Below, piece after piece: positions 49,707-60,707 of a stretch of DNA of 64,000 bases. Position 1 is the stretch's first letter, and each line of letters opens with the position of its first letter. Under the pieces are notes generated by a model, which ran no database searches, was not told where the DNA came from, and worked only from the letters and a program-made list of their open reading frames with translations. The translations under genes and the position numbers were made by a program. The DNA comes from Cornus controversa (Eukaryota; Streptophyta; Magnoliopsida; Cornales; Cornaceae): positions 45,160,336 through 45,224,335 of the forward strand of contig CM048849.1 in assembly GCA_026545225.1 (NCBI GenBank). The letters run 5' to 3'.

Positions 49707-50713
49707 ATGTAACAAGTGTTCCCATGTTATATCAAACAAAATTTGAAGCATAAAGATTAAAAAAACTTACTTGTACGACATGATGGCTCAAATGGTTCCA
49801 TATGCATGGAAATCAAAGCTTCAAAGTTTAAACCTCTAAATGAAAACTTTCCCAAAGCCTCTATACTTGGCAAGTTTTCTACAGTTTTGTAGGAGAAACA
49901 CTCCAATAAACTTTGAGAAATAGCATGCTTCGTATTGTGCTTAAAAACTATGGCATAGAAACTAAACAAGAGAGAGAGAGGGGTGAGAGTTTGAGAACAG
50001 CTAAATTTTGAAACCAATTGCTCATTTACAATAATCCCTAAACAGTATTGCCTTTGTGTCTCACCATATAAGAAGCAATAAATTCTTTGCAACCTACTAT
50101 CAAACTTTATACCTTACCAACTGCAAGAAACTTTAAATTACTTTGCCAATTTATTAGAACATTTATTAAAACCCTGTCATTATACAGATTATTCTTCTTT
50201 TATAGATACTTTTGTGCCACTACTGAGGTATATAACATTACAATTACATAACCTGTATATCCACAACAACAGTAGAGTGCAACGCTCATTCTGAATAGTA
50301 ACATACTACATATTAAGCATTTATTAATGACCCAATTGTTTGGTCAATAGTTGTTCCTTGTTCACTCAACCTCCCTCTAGTGGAAGATTCATCAAGACAT
50401 CAAGCTTGTTGTAAATTGAAAGCAAATTGTGTGGACAAGGGTTAATTGAGTAACCTCCATGCCAAGGCAAATGGGTGTTTACCGTGAGAATCATGGTTTG
50501 AACATAAACAACCTAAATTATATTAAACTACTTGAATATAATCAAAGTGCATCAGTTGACGAAATTCCAACAACCCCAGATGATTGCACAATGAAAATTT
50601 ACAATTTTTGAGAAAACAATTTAATTTCTCTAAAAATCTATATATATATATTCTAAAGAGAGTCTCGAGTAAAAAAGACAAATATGTCTTCTTGAGTTCA
50701 AATTCTTCAAAAT
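49707..50713 (-). repeat. 3' flank of SLP2, parent of 47155-48004
   Basis: Same order of similar blocks as the flank of the pseudogene, with extra sequence at about 50290-50480 that the other copy lacks. It includes the likely 3'UTR of SLP2. The 111-codon frame here (49757-50092) is not conserved in the sister copy and is dismissed. Confidence 0.75.
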
Positions 50714-51943
50714 CTAAGCCTTCACTTCAACATGTTTAGGTCCATGTTGAGGGATCAACAAACCAAGCCCTTCCTTCCTAGTAGCTTCTAGCGAAGATTC
50801 ATATCCATTCTGATATAACGGGTTCGATGTCAAGATCCGCAACTCTGAACTCCTATTGATCTCTAAAACCTCAGGCAACCCATTGATACACCCCTTCGAC
50901 ATACCCACATCTATCCGAATCGCTCTGTTATCACAAACTGAATTAATTCCTTTCTCTTGAATGGTATGACCCATGATCATCCTCTTTGCACCAGGAATTG
51001 TCGCAAGGACATGTTCAAGAGCAGAACAATCACATTTATTCGGCAATTCATCAGAGAATTTCCTCAGCCAAACAACTGAATTCCTCCCCCTAACTAACTG
51101 CGACGAAACCTTCTCTTTCAAACCAGAAATCCAATCCCTGACCTCTTCGTTAATGCGTTCTAACCCATAAAGCACATGTTTTGGTAAAAGCCCTCCATGA
51201 ACAAACACAGATTCACCAATTACTAGAACAGTCATGTTTTTGGCAAGAAATCTACTAGAAATAGGACCATTAGGACGCAATGCAGCAATTCTAGCTCTAA
51301 TACCATCATGAAATTCACGCCTAACGCCTGGAAAAACCGAAGGCAACCCATCAAAGGGGTCGTTCGGTTTTACCAACCCATCGCAAAGACTCTTCATTGA
51401 GTTACCAATACAGTACCAATCGGCCCAAGCCCTAAATTCATTGAGACCCGAGATAGTGACGTACCTAAAATCGCCGTCCACGTTCATGATCTCGTGATTG
51501 CCGTTCATGGTCATGATTTTCCCACCACTCCTTTCAGCTTCGCGCTTCAATTTCTCGAGAAAGTACAGGATCTTGATCTCGTCTCCGCCGCGATCGAGCA
51601 CGTCGCCGACCTGGACGACGGTGGCAGAGCCGCCAATCCAGCGGTCGGAGGCGTCAATAAGGCCGGCGAGTCTGAGGGCTTGTTTCGATTTGTGGAGGTC
51701 GCCATGGAGATCGCCAACGGCGATGAGACGGTCCGGCGAGGGGTGTATGGTTTGTGGTAGAGTTGAGGGTAGGGGAAGACTTGAGTTGGGTTGAGAAGAG
51801 TTAGAGTTAGGGTTAGGGTTAGGGTTAGGGTTAGGGTATGGAGGTAAGAAAAGGCCACTGACGGAGAAGTCGACGAATGTGTCGACGAAAGAAGATAGGA
51901 TGCGAGGGATGTTTTTGCAGGTAGAGTCTTCGGCGTCTACCAT
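50714..51943 (-). CDS. SLP2: Shewanella-like protein phosphatase, SLP2 type, single exon
   Basis: Metallophosphoesterase of the PPP family, bacterial-like SLP branch. The 409-residue frame has the full metal and catalytic set: GDLHGD (residues 77-82), GDVLDRGGDE (113-122), GNHE (148-151), a later VFVHGGLL and a C-terminal MGHT. There is no obvious plastid transit peptide, which fits SLP2 rather than SLP1. In Arabidopsis SLP2 is a mitochondrial intermembrane-space enzyme activated by MIA40 and involved in seed germination; that is family knowledge, not visible here. Residues 36-46 are a Pro-Asn dipeptide run encoded by TTAGGG repeats. The start at 51943 is the first in-frame ATG and lies about 40 bp below a TATA-like box. 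A decayed tandem copy lies downstream at 48005-49175. Confidence 0.93.
   Translation of the reverse strand: MVDAEDSTCKNIPRILSSFVDTFVDFSVSGLFLPPYPNPNPNPNPNSNSSQPNSSLPLPSTLPQTIHPSPDRLIAVGDLHGDLHKSKQALRLAGLIDASDRWIGGSATVVQVGDVLDRGGDEIKILYFLEKLKREAERSGGKIMTMNGNHEIMNVDGDFRYVTISGLNEFRAWADWYCIGNSMKSLCDGLVKPNDPFDGLPSVFPGVRREFHDGIRARIAALRPNGPISSRFLAKNMTVLVIGESVFVHGGLLPKHVLYGLERINEEVRDWISGLKEKVSSQLVRGRNSVVWLRKFSDELPNKCDCSALEHVLATIPGAKRMIMGHTIQEKGINSVCDNRAIRIDVGMSKGCINGLPEVLEINRSSELRILTSNPLYQNGYESSLEATRKEGLGLLIPQHGPKHVEVKA
51807..51836. repeat. Coding (TTAGGG)5 hexamer repeat
   Basis: Five perfect TTAGGG units on the plus strand inside the SLP2 coding region. On the coding strand they read CCTAAC and give alternating Pro-Asn. 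This is the six-base repeat, not the usual seven-base plant telomere repeat TTTAGGG. The pseudogene copy has only about two recognisable units. Confidence 0.95.
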
Positions 51944-51990
51944 CTCTCCGTAGACTCTACCATCACAGGTTGTCTTTGCCTTATATAAGG
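51941..51990 (-). promoter_or_regulatory. SLP2 TATA box and upstream mini-ORF overlapping the start
   Basis: On the minus strand, CCTTATATAA (51990-51981) is a likely TATA box. An ATG at 51963-51961 opens a nine-codon frame (ATG GTA GAG ... TGG TAG) whose stop overlaps the first bases of the main ATG GTA G at 51943. If transcription starts upstream of 51963, ribosomes would meet this mini-ORF first. If it starts nearer 51955, the mini-ORF is not in the mRNA. Confidence 0.4.
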
Positions 51991-52509
51991 CTGGTGGGTA
52001 GCAAACACCTAATCAGGGATGGTCAAACAACTCGTCCCGTCTAAAACAGTTTGTTTTGGACAGAAATTGATTTAGGAGCGGAAAACTCATGGAATCTGCG
52101 GGGGGAGAACAAGGGAAGATCTCAGGTACAATCTCCACAAAGAAAATTTTAATTTTTTTATATTTATTTTAAGTGTAATTTTCATAAATATATGTCTTAA
52201 AAATCATAATCTCATCTTTAATCAAATCATTGAGAAAATTATAATTTAAATATTTTACTTTGGTACGTTGGTAGAGGGCAAACCTTGCCCATAAAATTAT
52301 TCAATTACGACCTCCGAGAATTGAAACAAGATTTTACATAAGACTCGTTTTCCATTTTACTTTAGTTTGTTGAAATCTTTCTAATTTATCTTTCTATTAT
52401 TAATATGACTTTTTAAAATTTGAATAAAAAAATTAAAGAACAAAAATTGAAGTAGAGTTTAAACGAAGTGGGTAAGGGAAGACAAAAAATGAGCCCACAC
52501 CCTATTGTT
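51991..52509. other. SLP2 upstream region
   Basis: No further gene or element recognised in this roughly 500-bp stretch. It presumably includes distal SLP2 promoter sequence. Confidence 0.35.
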
Positions 52510-53016
52510 TAGGGATGGCAACGGGGCGGGTACGGCACGGGTTTGCCTAAATCCGTCTCCGTCCCGCTACTTTCAACACTATTACCAAATTCGTCGCGGG
52601 GTTTAAAACTGGACGAAATTTCAAAACTCATTCCCGCCGCCGTTAGGAGAAACCCCACTCAATCCCCGCCCCGCCCCTTTTAAAATTTCAAAAGGGATGG
52701 GACGAGAAGGGGCGAGGCGGGGCCCCTCCCCACAAAATTGTAACCACATCAAATATCAATAAAAATTGATTTTTTCAAAAAATACGAGTCTAGTGGGTAG
52801 TACCAAATTTGATATTATTAAATTCAAAATAATATAACTCCTGTTTAAGAAGTAAAATGATAAGATTCTACAATTAAATAACCTATTACAGAAAATATAT
52901 TTCACAACTAAATAACTTAGTAACAAGTTTGATCCAACAATTAAAGAAATGTTAATACAACAAAAAGATAAAATGAAAATATGAGTCTTAATACAACCAA
53001 AAATAAAATTATAATT

Positions 53017-53057
<41 letters not shown>

Positions 53058-53270
53058 ATATATTTATAATAATAAAATATATATGCGAGGCGGGGCGGAG
53101 CCGGTACAGGGCGGGTTATTATAGAGTCCCGAACCCATCCCGTATCCGCGGCGAGTTTTGATTTTTTTCCCAAACTCACCCTTACGAAAAAAAAAATGGC
53201 TCTCATACCCTCCCTAAACAGGGCGGGACAGGGCAAAAATCTGGCGGGACGGACAAAATTGTCATCCCTA
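52510..53270. mobile_element. hAT MITE with perfect 8-bp target duplication
   Basis: The left end is TAGGGATGGCAACGGGGCGG and the reversed right end starts TAGGGATGACAATTTTGTCC. The 8-bp direct repeat CTATTGTT flanks it exactly (52502-52509 and 53271-53278), the hAT signature. The outer parts are rich in GGCGGGGC words, while the centre is AT-rich with a (TA)n run at 53020-53051. It has no transposase. The ORF at 53009-53470 spans its edge and is not real. Confidence 0.9.
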
Positions 53271-53278
53271 CTATTGTT

Positions 53279-54204
53279 AAACAGTTTTAGGTGTGGATGG
53301 GAAAAAAAACCCGTCCCATTGTTATCCATACACCTAATAATTTGAATTAAAATTTTTTGAGATGTTTGATACACTAACCAAAAAGTGATAATTGGAATCA
53401 ACACATGATGGGTCCAGTAATAACTTAAGTTTTCGAGTGAGATGACAAGTGTCACTACAAGTAATATCACAGTAGAGCAAACCTAGTATGTTTTTCAATG
53501 TCACACTCATGCCAAGTGCCTTCACATAGATCTTGTCCCACGTCGGATCATGTATCTTTCGCCTTAGATCAAATTAAAGAGGGTCTTAAAATTATTAGGA
53601 CGGATATGCAACACTACCTCAGCTCGACACTAAGATTAAACTAATCTTAAATAAAATTGATTTAATAAGATGGTCAACAAACTTAAAAATAAATCACCAT
53701 CAATGACCCTCATAAACGTTATTCCATAAATACCCTTCTTTACTTATTAAATTTTTTTATATTTTAGATTGGGAACACCACAACCCCCTAATTATTAACC
53801 ATAAATATGCCACCAAATAAAGAGTGTGTTTTATTGTTATTGCCTCTCTACTAAACTATTTTAACAAAACTCGAACGAGTGGCCAGTAGTTAAGTAGTCT
53901 CCTGACGAGCCGTAAACTCCAACGTCCTAAATTCATGATATTTGTGATTTGCATGTTACCAGATTGAAATTTGAAAGGGTACCTCATTATATATATATAA
54001 AAACTATTTTAGCATTCATATTTAAGCCTCTAAAGATTGACAACCCTGACTCCAATGTGACTCCTCAATTTCTTTTTTATTTTATTTTTTTACCTTATTG
54101 TATATTGTATATATGTAATCAAAATTATTTGATGCAAAAATTAAAATTTGGAATTGCTAGCAACTTTAATGAAGCATTTGCAATTGGGTGTGAAGTCATC
54201 AAAG

Positions 54205-54259
<55 letters not shown>

Positions 54260-55465
54260 CTGTAATTATTGATTTATTGGTAATACATATTCAATGTAAA
54301 TATGTTACATGAGTGTTACATCAGGAGTGTTGTAACGTGATGTAGTGCAATACACTATTGATTTAATAGAGCACAGGACGAGCACACAACGGGTGAGGAG
54401 CAAAAGAGAATAGTGGTGGTTATGGTTACAGTGTGGTTTTGGTGACAGTAATGTGGTTGGATTGGAGGTGGACTGGTGGAGTGTTGTTGGCTGGTGATTT
54501 GGGTGGAAGACTTGCTGGCCAAAGTTGAAGGTTGGTATGCAATTTTTTTTTTTTTTTATAGATTTGGCGACTTTTCTATCTTTTGTAATTTTAGGGTCAA
54601 TGTAAAGTAATTCCTTTTTATTTTAGTCACTACTGTCTAATTTTGTCATGAGTTTTCCTGTAATTTACAAGAAGCTTTTATACTTAATTATTGATAGATA
54701 ATGAAATTAGAGCCTGACATTATAAGGAACAAACTGAAAAAAATCACGAATAATATGTATACAAACATACCACTTTGAGAAATACTATCAAAAGATCTTT
54801 CTCAGGACAAGAGCCATCTCTCTTAACTGTGCGAAATTTATTAAAAAATTAATTTAACTTTTTAAATATCAAAAACTTTTTCAATCAAGTTGTTAATAAA
54901 TAAAGAGTTCATAAATTAATTCAACTTTTCAAATATAAAAAAAATATGACAAATGCTCTGCCTTTCAGCCATTTCTTAATGGAACACATATACCCATTCA
55001 AAAATTGCTGAAAGTCGAAGAATTTATCATTATTCTTCTAAAATTACTTAAAGTCAGAGTCTCTATCACGACTCATATGAAAAATTGTCTTAATCAAGTT
55101 GTTAATAAATAAAGAGTTGATGACACTTACCACTTTTCGTTTTGGATTGATTTTGTGCTTTGAACTTAGAAATTGAAAGAAATCAATTATATTATAACAG
55201 TTTATTAAGTTTAGAACATCACTGACCTATTGACCCTCTAAACCCAACCAAATCGTAGGATTAAGATTGATTTGTGTTGGGTCACAGCTAGACCATGGAA
55301 CTGCAGGCCTATTTATAGTATAAGGCTCATCCGGTTTCCTGAATCAGCAAAATTCAGGTAAAAGTAAGCTGGCCACAGTTCAAGTCAGCATCTAACTTGT
55401 AAAAATCATTCATTAACATTGCTGCATTACCAAAACTAGAATTACTGTTACTCATCATCAAACAT
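53279..55465. other. Intergenic DNA
   Basis: No gene recognised. Features seen: GTCCCACGTCGGA at 53535-53547 (a dispersed-repeat motif also near 13.7 and 26.7 kb), a (TA)n run at 54210-54257, a GT-rich stretch at 54400-54530, and a segment AGTTGTTAATAAATAAAGAG repeated at about 54888 and 55098. Confidence 0.4.
54210..54257. repeat. (TA)n microsatellite
   Basis: TA dinucleotide run of about 48 bp. Confidence 0.95.
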
Positions 55466-55779
55466 TATGAAACTTTTTGAACATCAAAATCAACAGAAAA
55501 GGAGCTGCTCCTTGCAAAAACTCCATTTTCAAACAAATCCAAAGACTTGCTACTATAAAACAAGAGATTTCATGGATACCCAAGCTCGATCTCTTATTCC
55601 AAAACACTATTCTACATGTAGTGTGATGTTTGTCAAAACAGAGTCACTATCCATTCCTTCAACTTTTACTGGGACATATTATAGATGCTTAATCTGTTTC
55701 TCAAGAAGACTTATTTGAGAGGCCTGGTATGATAATACCATGTTCTTAATTACATTATCACATGGAAGCGTGAAAAAGA

Positions 55780-55977
55780 TCAGGCCTTGGAGGCCAAGGT
55801 ATCGTTCTTGCTTTTCTGGTCTTCAAACTTGTCGATAGCTACCTGAAGTTCATCTGTACCTCCAACAGCTCTCATGGTGTAGAAGTACACTCCAAAGACA
55901 AATGTAGTCAAGCCTCCAGCGACCACCAGATTCTTGGTCTTGGGTGCAAGGTTGCCAAACTGAAAAAACCCAGCCAT
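55780..55977 (-). CDS. COA3-like small mitochondrial inner-membrane protein (65 aa)
   Basis: A complete 65-residue frame begins MAGFFQFGNLAPKTKNL, has a hydrophobic segment around residues 17-36 (VVAGGLTTFVFGVYFYTM), and ends in a charged tail. The layout (basic residues, one membrane span with a Y-Y-T pattern, then a short acidic/basic helix) resembles COA3/CCDC56, a cytochrome c oxidase assembly factor of the inner mitochondrial membrane. I recognise this as a conserved plant small protein; the COA3 label is by similarity of form and is tentative. A CAG acceptor at 56017-56015 places only 37 nt of leader before the ATG, so the first exon is non-coding and lies far upstream. The promoter near 60.8 kb has site-II motifs, which fits a mitochondrial role. 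Confidence 0.8.
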   Translation of the reverse strand: MAGFFQFGNLAPKTKNLVVAGGLTTFVFGVYFYTMRAVGGTDELQVAIDKFEDQKSKNDTLASKA

Positions 55978-56788
55978 ATAGAAAGCAAGTGATGCCTTTA
56001 TTAAGCTCTCAAACCTGCAAATAAAACCAATAATAATTGAATTAGTTGTGTGTCAGGTCTCCAATACAGATCGCATTTGCAATGGTGAAACACAAAAAGC
56101 ACCCGGATAACTGAGGGGAACTGATTAGGGACAATATCTGAATGAGATTTTTTCATCAAATATGAGAACTTTAAGGAAGGACAGCAATACCCTAGAACCC
56201 TAGTTATCACAGCCGCATAAGTACTCTGTCAGTCTGTCTCTTCTGCTGGGAATTAAAACCCCGACAAGAATAAGTGAAAGTTAAAAAATAAATTAAATAA
56301 AATTGCAAATCACGTAACCTCCGACAAAAGCTGTATTGTTATAAACCTAATCTGGCAAGCCGGTCTCAGCAGAGTTTTACAAAAAAAAAAAAAACCCTTC
56401 TAAAATTGAGCACAGCAGTAGGGCAAAAAATTTATATGCTAGAGTTGCATAATTACTTTGCCCCTCAGAATTATTTCAACTATTTAAAGGTGTATGCATA
56501 GCACTGCATGTAAACAAAGGGTAAAAACTTGACTGTTCCAATTACATAATGCATAGAGATATACCTCCTAATTCACACCACAGCCAGAAAAGCAATGTAC
56601 AGGACTCTGTCATTTGCTGATTGTTCATGCATTCACGTGCATTGGAAATGTTTTAACTGGTAATAATCTTATAAGAATCCGCCAGAATTTAAATAAAACA
56701 AAAAGTGTTGCATGGAGGATCCATCATATGAAACAGAACAGGGGTGACACCAGAATTTATAAACTGTCAGAGCAGACAACTGCTCAAA

Positions 56789-56946
56789 CAAAAACATACA
56801 ACAGAAAAGTTTTTCTCTGAGACTTTCTAGTTAAAATCACCACCAGTATATCCTCAAATATGTCAATCAAAAACATACAACAGAAAAGTTTTTCTCTGAG
56901 ACTTTCTAGTTAAAATCACCACCAGTATATCCTCAAATATGTCAAA
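56789..56946. repeat. Perfect 79-bp tandem duplication
   Basis: CAAAAACATACAACAGAAAA... starts at 56789 and at 56868 and runs without a mismatch that I can see to ATATGTCAA. This is a very recent duplication or an assembly artefact. Confidence 0.9.
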
Positions 56947-57646
56947 ACCATTACCTAGTGTACTTTTCCATCATACTTGGTTCTTTATGGCCAAAACAAA
57001 TATTTGGCATGATATCCTCAAAAAAGTGCAACAAAAAGATAACATTATTTATGTAAGTGGGCCACTTCCAACAGATACAGCCAACCAGGTAACAGTTATA
57101 TTTTTTCACATATTTTAACAAATTATAAGAAGCAAACATAGAAAGAGCATTTATCTTATAACTCCACGTGCTAGCTCAATCAGCATCTTAGCATTTGCAG
57201 TTGAATAAAAGAAATAAAAGCAGCCTAAATTTTTGGCTGGTTTAAGTTTATTCAATTATATTGTTATTAAAGCCGATGGTAAAAAGGTGAAGATCATGTT
57301 AGTGGTATTTAATTATGATATATTACCAATGTTCTTTTTCTTTTCTTTTTTTTTTTTAAAAGCTACTACTATATGTTCTTCTCTTTTTCTTTTTAAGGAC
57401 TGTTTTTCAGTATTTTGGCAAGTACAAATTCATTATGGTATGTGAAGCACAAAGTAACTTTTAGAATACCCATCTATTGACAAAATAGAATGGTAGGACA
57501 ACTGAAATATATATGTGTGTGTGTGTACGCGAAAAAAAAAAAATTTCTGCTGCATTAATTTAATAGCTTTGTGAAAGATACCCAAAGGAGGTAGAGAAAC
57601 TAAAATAACTCAACTCAATAGAGCCTTATTTAATCATCTGGTGTGG

Positions 57647-57998
57647 CCATAGTTGTCAAAGGCACACCTTAGGCACCTCAACAACCAAGCTTAGCACTAG
57701 CCCAGGCGAGGCGAATTGCCTTGGGCGCACCCCTATTTTGCAGGCGCGCCAAGCACAAGGCACAATAAAGGCGTGCCTGATTGAATAGCCCCCCCTTTTT
57801 TCCCTTCCTACTTGTTACCATATGATTGGTGTTTGTGCGTGTTACGGTGGACTCTACCACATGTAATGGGGGGGAGTCTTCAATCAGGCTCGCCTTTATT
57901 GTAGCTTGCGCTTGGTGACCGAGGCAATTCGCCTTGGCTAGTGGCAGAAGCGGTTGTTGAGCCTTGAAGCACCTAGGGCACGCCTTTAACAACTATGG
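57647..57998. mobile_element. Palindromic MITE with CCATAGTTGT ends
   Basis: The left end CCATAGTTGTCAAAGGCACA faces, in reverse, CCATAGTTGTTAAAGGCGTG from the right end. Arms of about 150 bp share CACTAGCC, GGCGAATTGCC, ACAATAAAGGCG and GCCTGATTGAA in mirrored order around a loop of about 70-100 bp. The GC-rich arms make it stand out from its neighbours. The 104-codon frame inside is an artefact. No clear target duplication was seen. Confidence 0.85.
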
Positions 57999-59651
57999 GG
58001 AGGTTCAATTTTGATAACTATGACTAGTAAACAGATGACCAACTTATACTTGGTTTTGGTAAAATGTTTTAACATGACTATGGTTCATTTTAGATATTTT
58101 ATATATATCGACATATGTGTGTATTCTGATAATCACATTTTTGTTCAACAGAGTAGAGAAATCTTCTGCAATATATTAATTGGTATCAACTAAGTAAAAG
58201 AAAAAAAGGGAAGTACCATAATATAATATATCATTCCTGATATGAAGTAAGCCTCTCGCATGTTGTATGCTTAATTGTTTTCTATTTTGAAATTTCTCTG
58301 CTTAACAACCTCAACCTGTCAGTATTTGTCCCATCCAACATCAAAAATTGGTATTAAAGTTAATGTTATTGTTTTGGTACCGTAAAAAGAAAGTTCAGGA
58401 AGTTGTTTGCCTGAACATTTTGTGCATCGATAGTTCTTGGCTCAATTACATAAACATTGGATTCCCGGAATGGTATTTGAGATCTATAAAAGATAGAGGG
58501 TGAGGCATTGATAAAATAGTATCAACTAGCAGCAACAATCTCATTTGAGAGTTGACGGGAAAAAGGACATAAAACTAAGGTCCACTTTTCAAACAACTCA
58601 TCCACGGAAAATTAATGATGCGTTTAAAAACAAATTTTTTTTTTTGGATAACTACAATTATAAAATTGTCTTTACTCCACTTATGTGCATGGTACACAAA
58701 ATATCAGCAGATCTGGAAAATAAAGACAAACTTAAAAATATTTTAAAAAGAATATGCAAATTGAATGACTGAAATAGTCATACTAATTTCAGGTGTAAAA
58801 TTTAATCCCAATTAATGGTCTTTTTTCAGCTCTAAAGCGGACATGCAAGATTCTGTTAACATTAAAAGATATCACCTATAAGCAAGGGTTGACCAAAAAG
58901 AGCCAATTGTTGCACTTGCAATTGTACTACTTCAAAGCATTATATTAAGGTTATACTGGGGCTACAATCTTAAATATAATGTTTAAAAATTTGATATAGC
59001 TTCAATATCAAGATCTAGTCGAGATTCCAGCACACTATACTTTTCCCTCAAAACAACTGTAGACAATGATATGCCTTACAATCTACAACTATTTTTGAGA
59101 TAGCATAATGACATGATGGAAAAAAAGAGAACCATCCTACCACCCAGACTTTAGTGTTCAATACCTCTACCTAGAACCAAAAGATCAATGAAGAAGAAGC
59201 TTACTAATAAATAATTTCTCTTTTATAGATTATCATTTAAACAGGTCTACATAAATAGCAAGATAACTAATAGAACCAAGCAAAAATTGCAAAATCCCTT
59301 CATGACGTAGCTAAGCATACAAGCACTAAACTCATAAGTGCACAGCAAAGAAAGAATATGGTACAATGCAAGTTATAACACAGCATAATAGACGTTAGGA
59401 AAAACCAAAGCAAGAAAAATACATATAACCACAAACCAATAATTACTACCAAAAAGAAAATACTTGGTTTCTCAAGATTTATTACTACCAAAAAGAAAAT
59501 AATTGGTTTCTCAACATTATAAGGTACATAAATCTCATGACATTCTGCTCAACTCTTCAGTGCTACATTTATCCAACTAGATTGAAACATAAATAGAAAC
59601 TAGAAACGACATTACCCGGTTCTGGTCATGCTAAAGCAGGATCATCGACAG

Positions 59652-60110
59652 GCCTTTCCACCTTGGTGGAGTGGGTGTTAGAAGGTTGGAGATAGTCAAC
59701 AAGGCTTTGTTGGGGAAGGGGCCATGGAGGTTTGGGATGGATATGGACAAACTATGGAGGAAAGTCATTGCCAGAAAGTTTGGAGAAAGCATAGGCGGAT
59801 GGTGCACTCCTGAAGTGAGGCGGTTGGCAGGGGTGCGTGTTTGGAAGGCCATTCGGAATGGATGGGATGATTTCACCAAGTGCACCCGATTCAAGGTGAG
59901 ATGTGGTAGGGGAGTTCGCTTCTGGAACGATGTTTGGTGTGGGGATCGATCCCTCAAGTTCACTTATCCGCGTTTATTCTGATTAGCGGTGCATAAGGAT
60001 GGGTTGGTGGCCCATTGCTTTTCCTCCACGAATGGGGGGTTGGTTTGGGATGTTCAATTTGTGAGGCAGTTCTAGGATTGGGAATTGGGAGAAATCGATG
60101 AGCTCAAAAC
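59652..60110 (+). pseudogene. LINE open reading frame fragment (zf-RVT region)
   Basis: From 59652 the plus strand reads PFHLGGVGVRRLEIVNKALL, then ALW-like DKLWRKVIARKFG, VRVWKAIRNGWDDF and VRFWNDVWCGD. This order is typical of the region after the reverse transcriptase in plant L1-like LINEs (zf-RVT). A stop at about 59980 and a shift follow, after which AHCFSSTNGGLVWDVQFVRQ is still readable. No reverse transcriptase core and no poly-A tail, so it is a small dead fragment. Confidence 0.8.
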
Positions 60111-60707
60111 AGGAGCGCAGCCCGAAGAACTCGCATAACATAGAAATCAGTATCTAAAGCATAACAATACTAAAACCCACATCCCTCATAACATAGGAAC
60201 CATGTTGATATTTGGATATTTTTTCTTTTCTTTTTTCTTTTTTTAGTTTAATTTGGCTCAGAAGAATGAGGATTTCTGATTCATCATAAAGTTATAAACC
60301 AAATAATTGCCCGATTGCTATACAATAAATTGCTAAGCTTGAGAATTAATTCAGATAACCAAATCAATTACTCATAAGGGAACAAACTTTAGGATGCGAT
60401 AACTGGCTTCTCGAAAGGAGAATCAAATTAGGCTCCGTTTGGGTGCCCGGAAAATGTAGGAAAAGCTAAAGAGAAGACATAAAATATACGGAATTTCTAA
60501 GTTTTTTGATGGTTTAAGAGACATAACTGTTTGAATTCGTTAAAAACCAAACTTTTCGGTACCATATACATCTATAAATTATTATATATATTGTTTCCTC
60601 TTACTTTCCTCTGTTTTTCTTAGAAACCAACCTGAGGGTTAGGGTTCAATCAAACAACATGACAATGAAAAGAAAGTGAAAGAACGGAAGATAGTTTAGA
60701 AATGAAC

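Larger units (their letters stand above)
56015..60707 (-). other. Proposed 4.7-kb 5'UTR intron of the COA3-like gene
   Basis: If the leader exon is right, this is one intron packed with insertions: a perfect 79-bp tandem duplication (56789-56946), a palindromic MITE (57647-57998), a LINE fragment (59652-60110) and a small element with GGCTCCGTTTGGGTGCCCGG at about 60433. No other coding exon was recognised; the ORFs at 57233, 58545 and 59300 are AT-rich noise. Confidence 0.45.

Noticed and set aside
49507-49746. tRNA gene
   Set aside because: Only an A-box-like word fits. There is no B box match, anticodon arm or acceptor pairing.
51807-51836. Interstitial telomere array
   Set aside because: Only five hexamers, in frame within a conserved gene, and of the six-base rather than the seven-base plant type. 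It is a coding microsatellite.
51494-51858. Plus- and minus-strand frames overlapping SLP2
   Set aside because: Shadows of the SLP2 coding region. They owe their length to its GC-rich codons.
53009-53470. 153-codon minus-strand frame
   Set aside because: It crosses the right end of a hAT MITE and a (TA)n run, and has no domain.
57678-57992. 104-codon frame in GC-rich DNA
   Set aside because: It lies wholly inside the palindromic MITE and reflects its arms.
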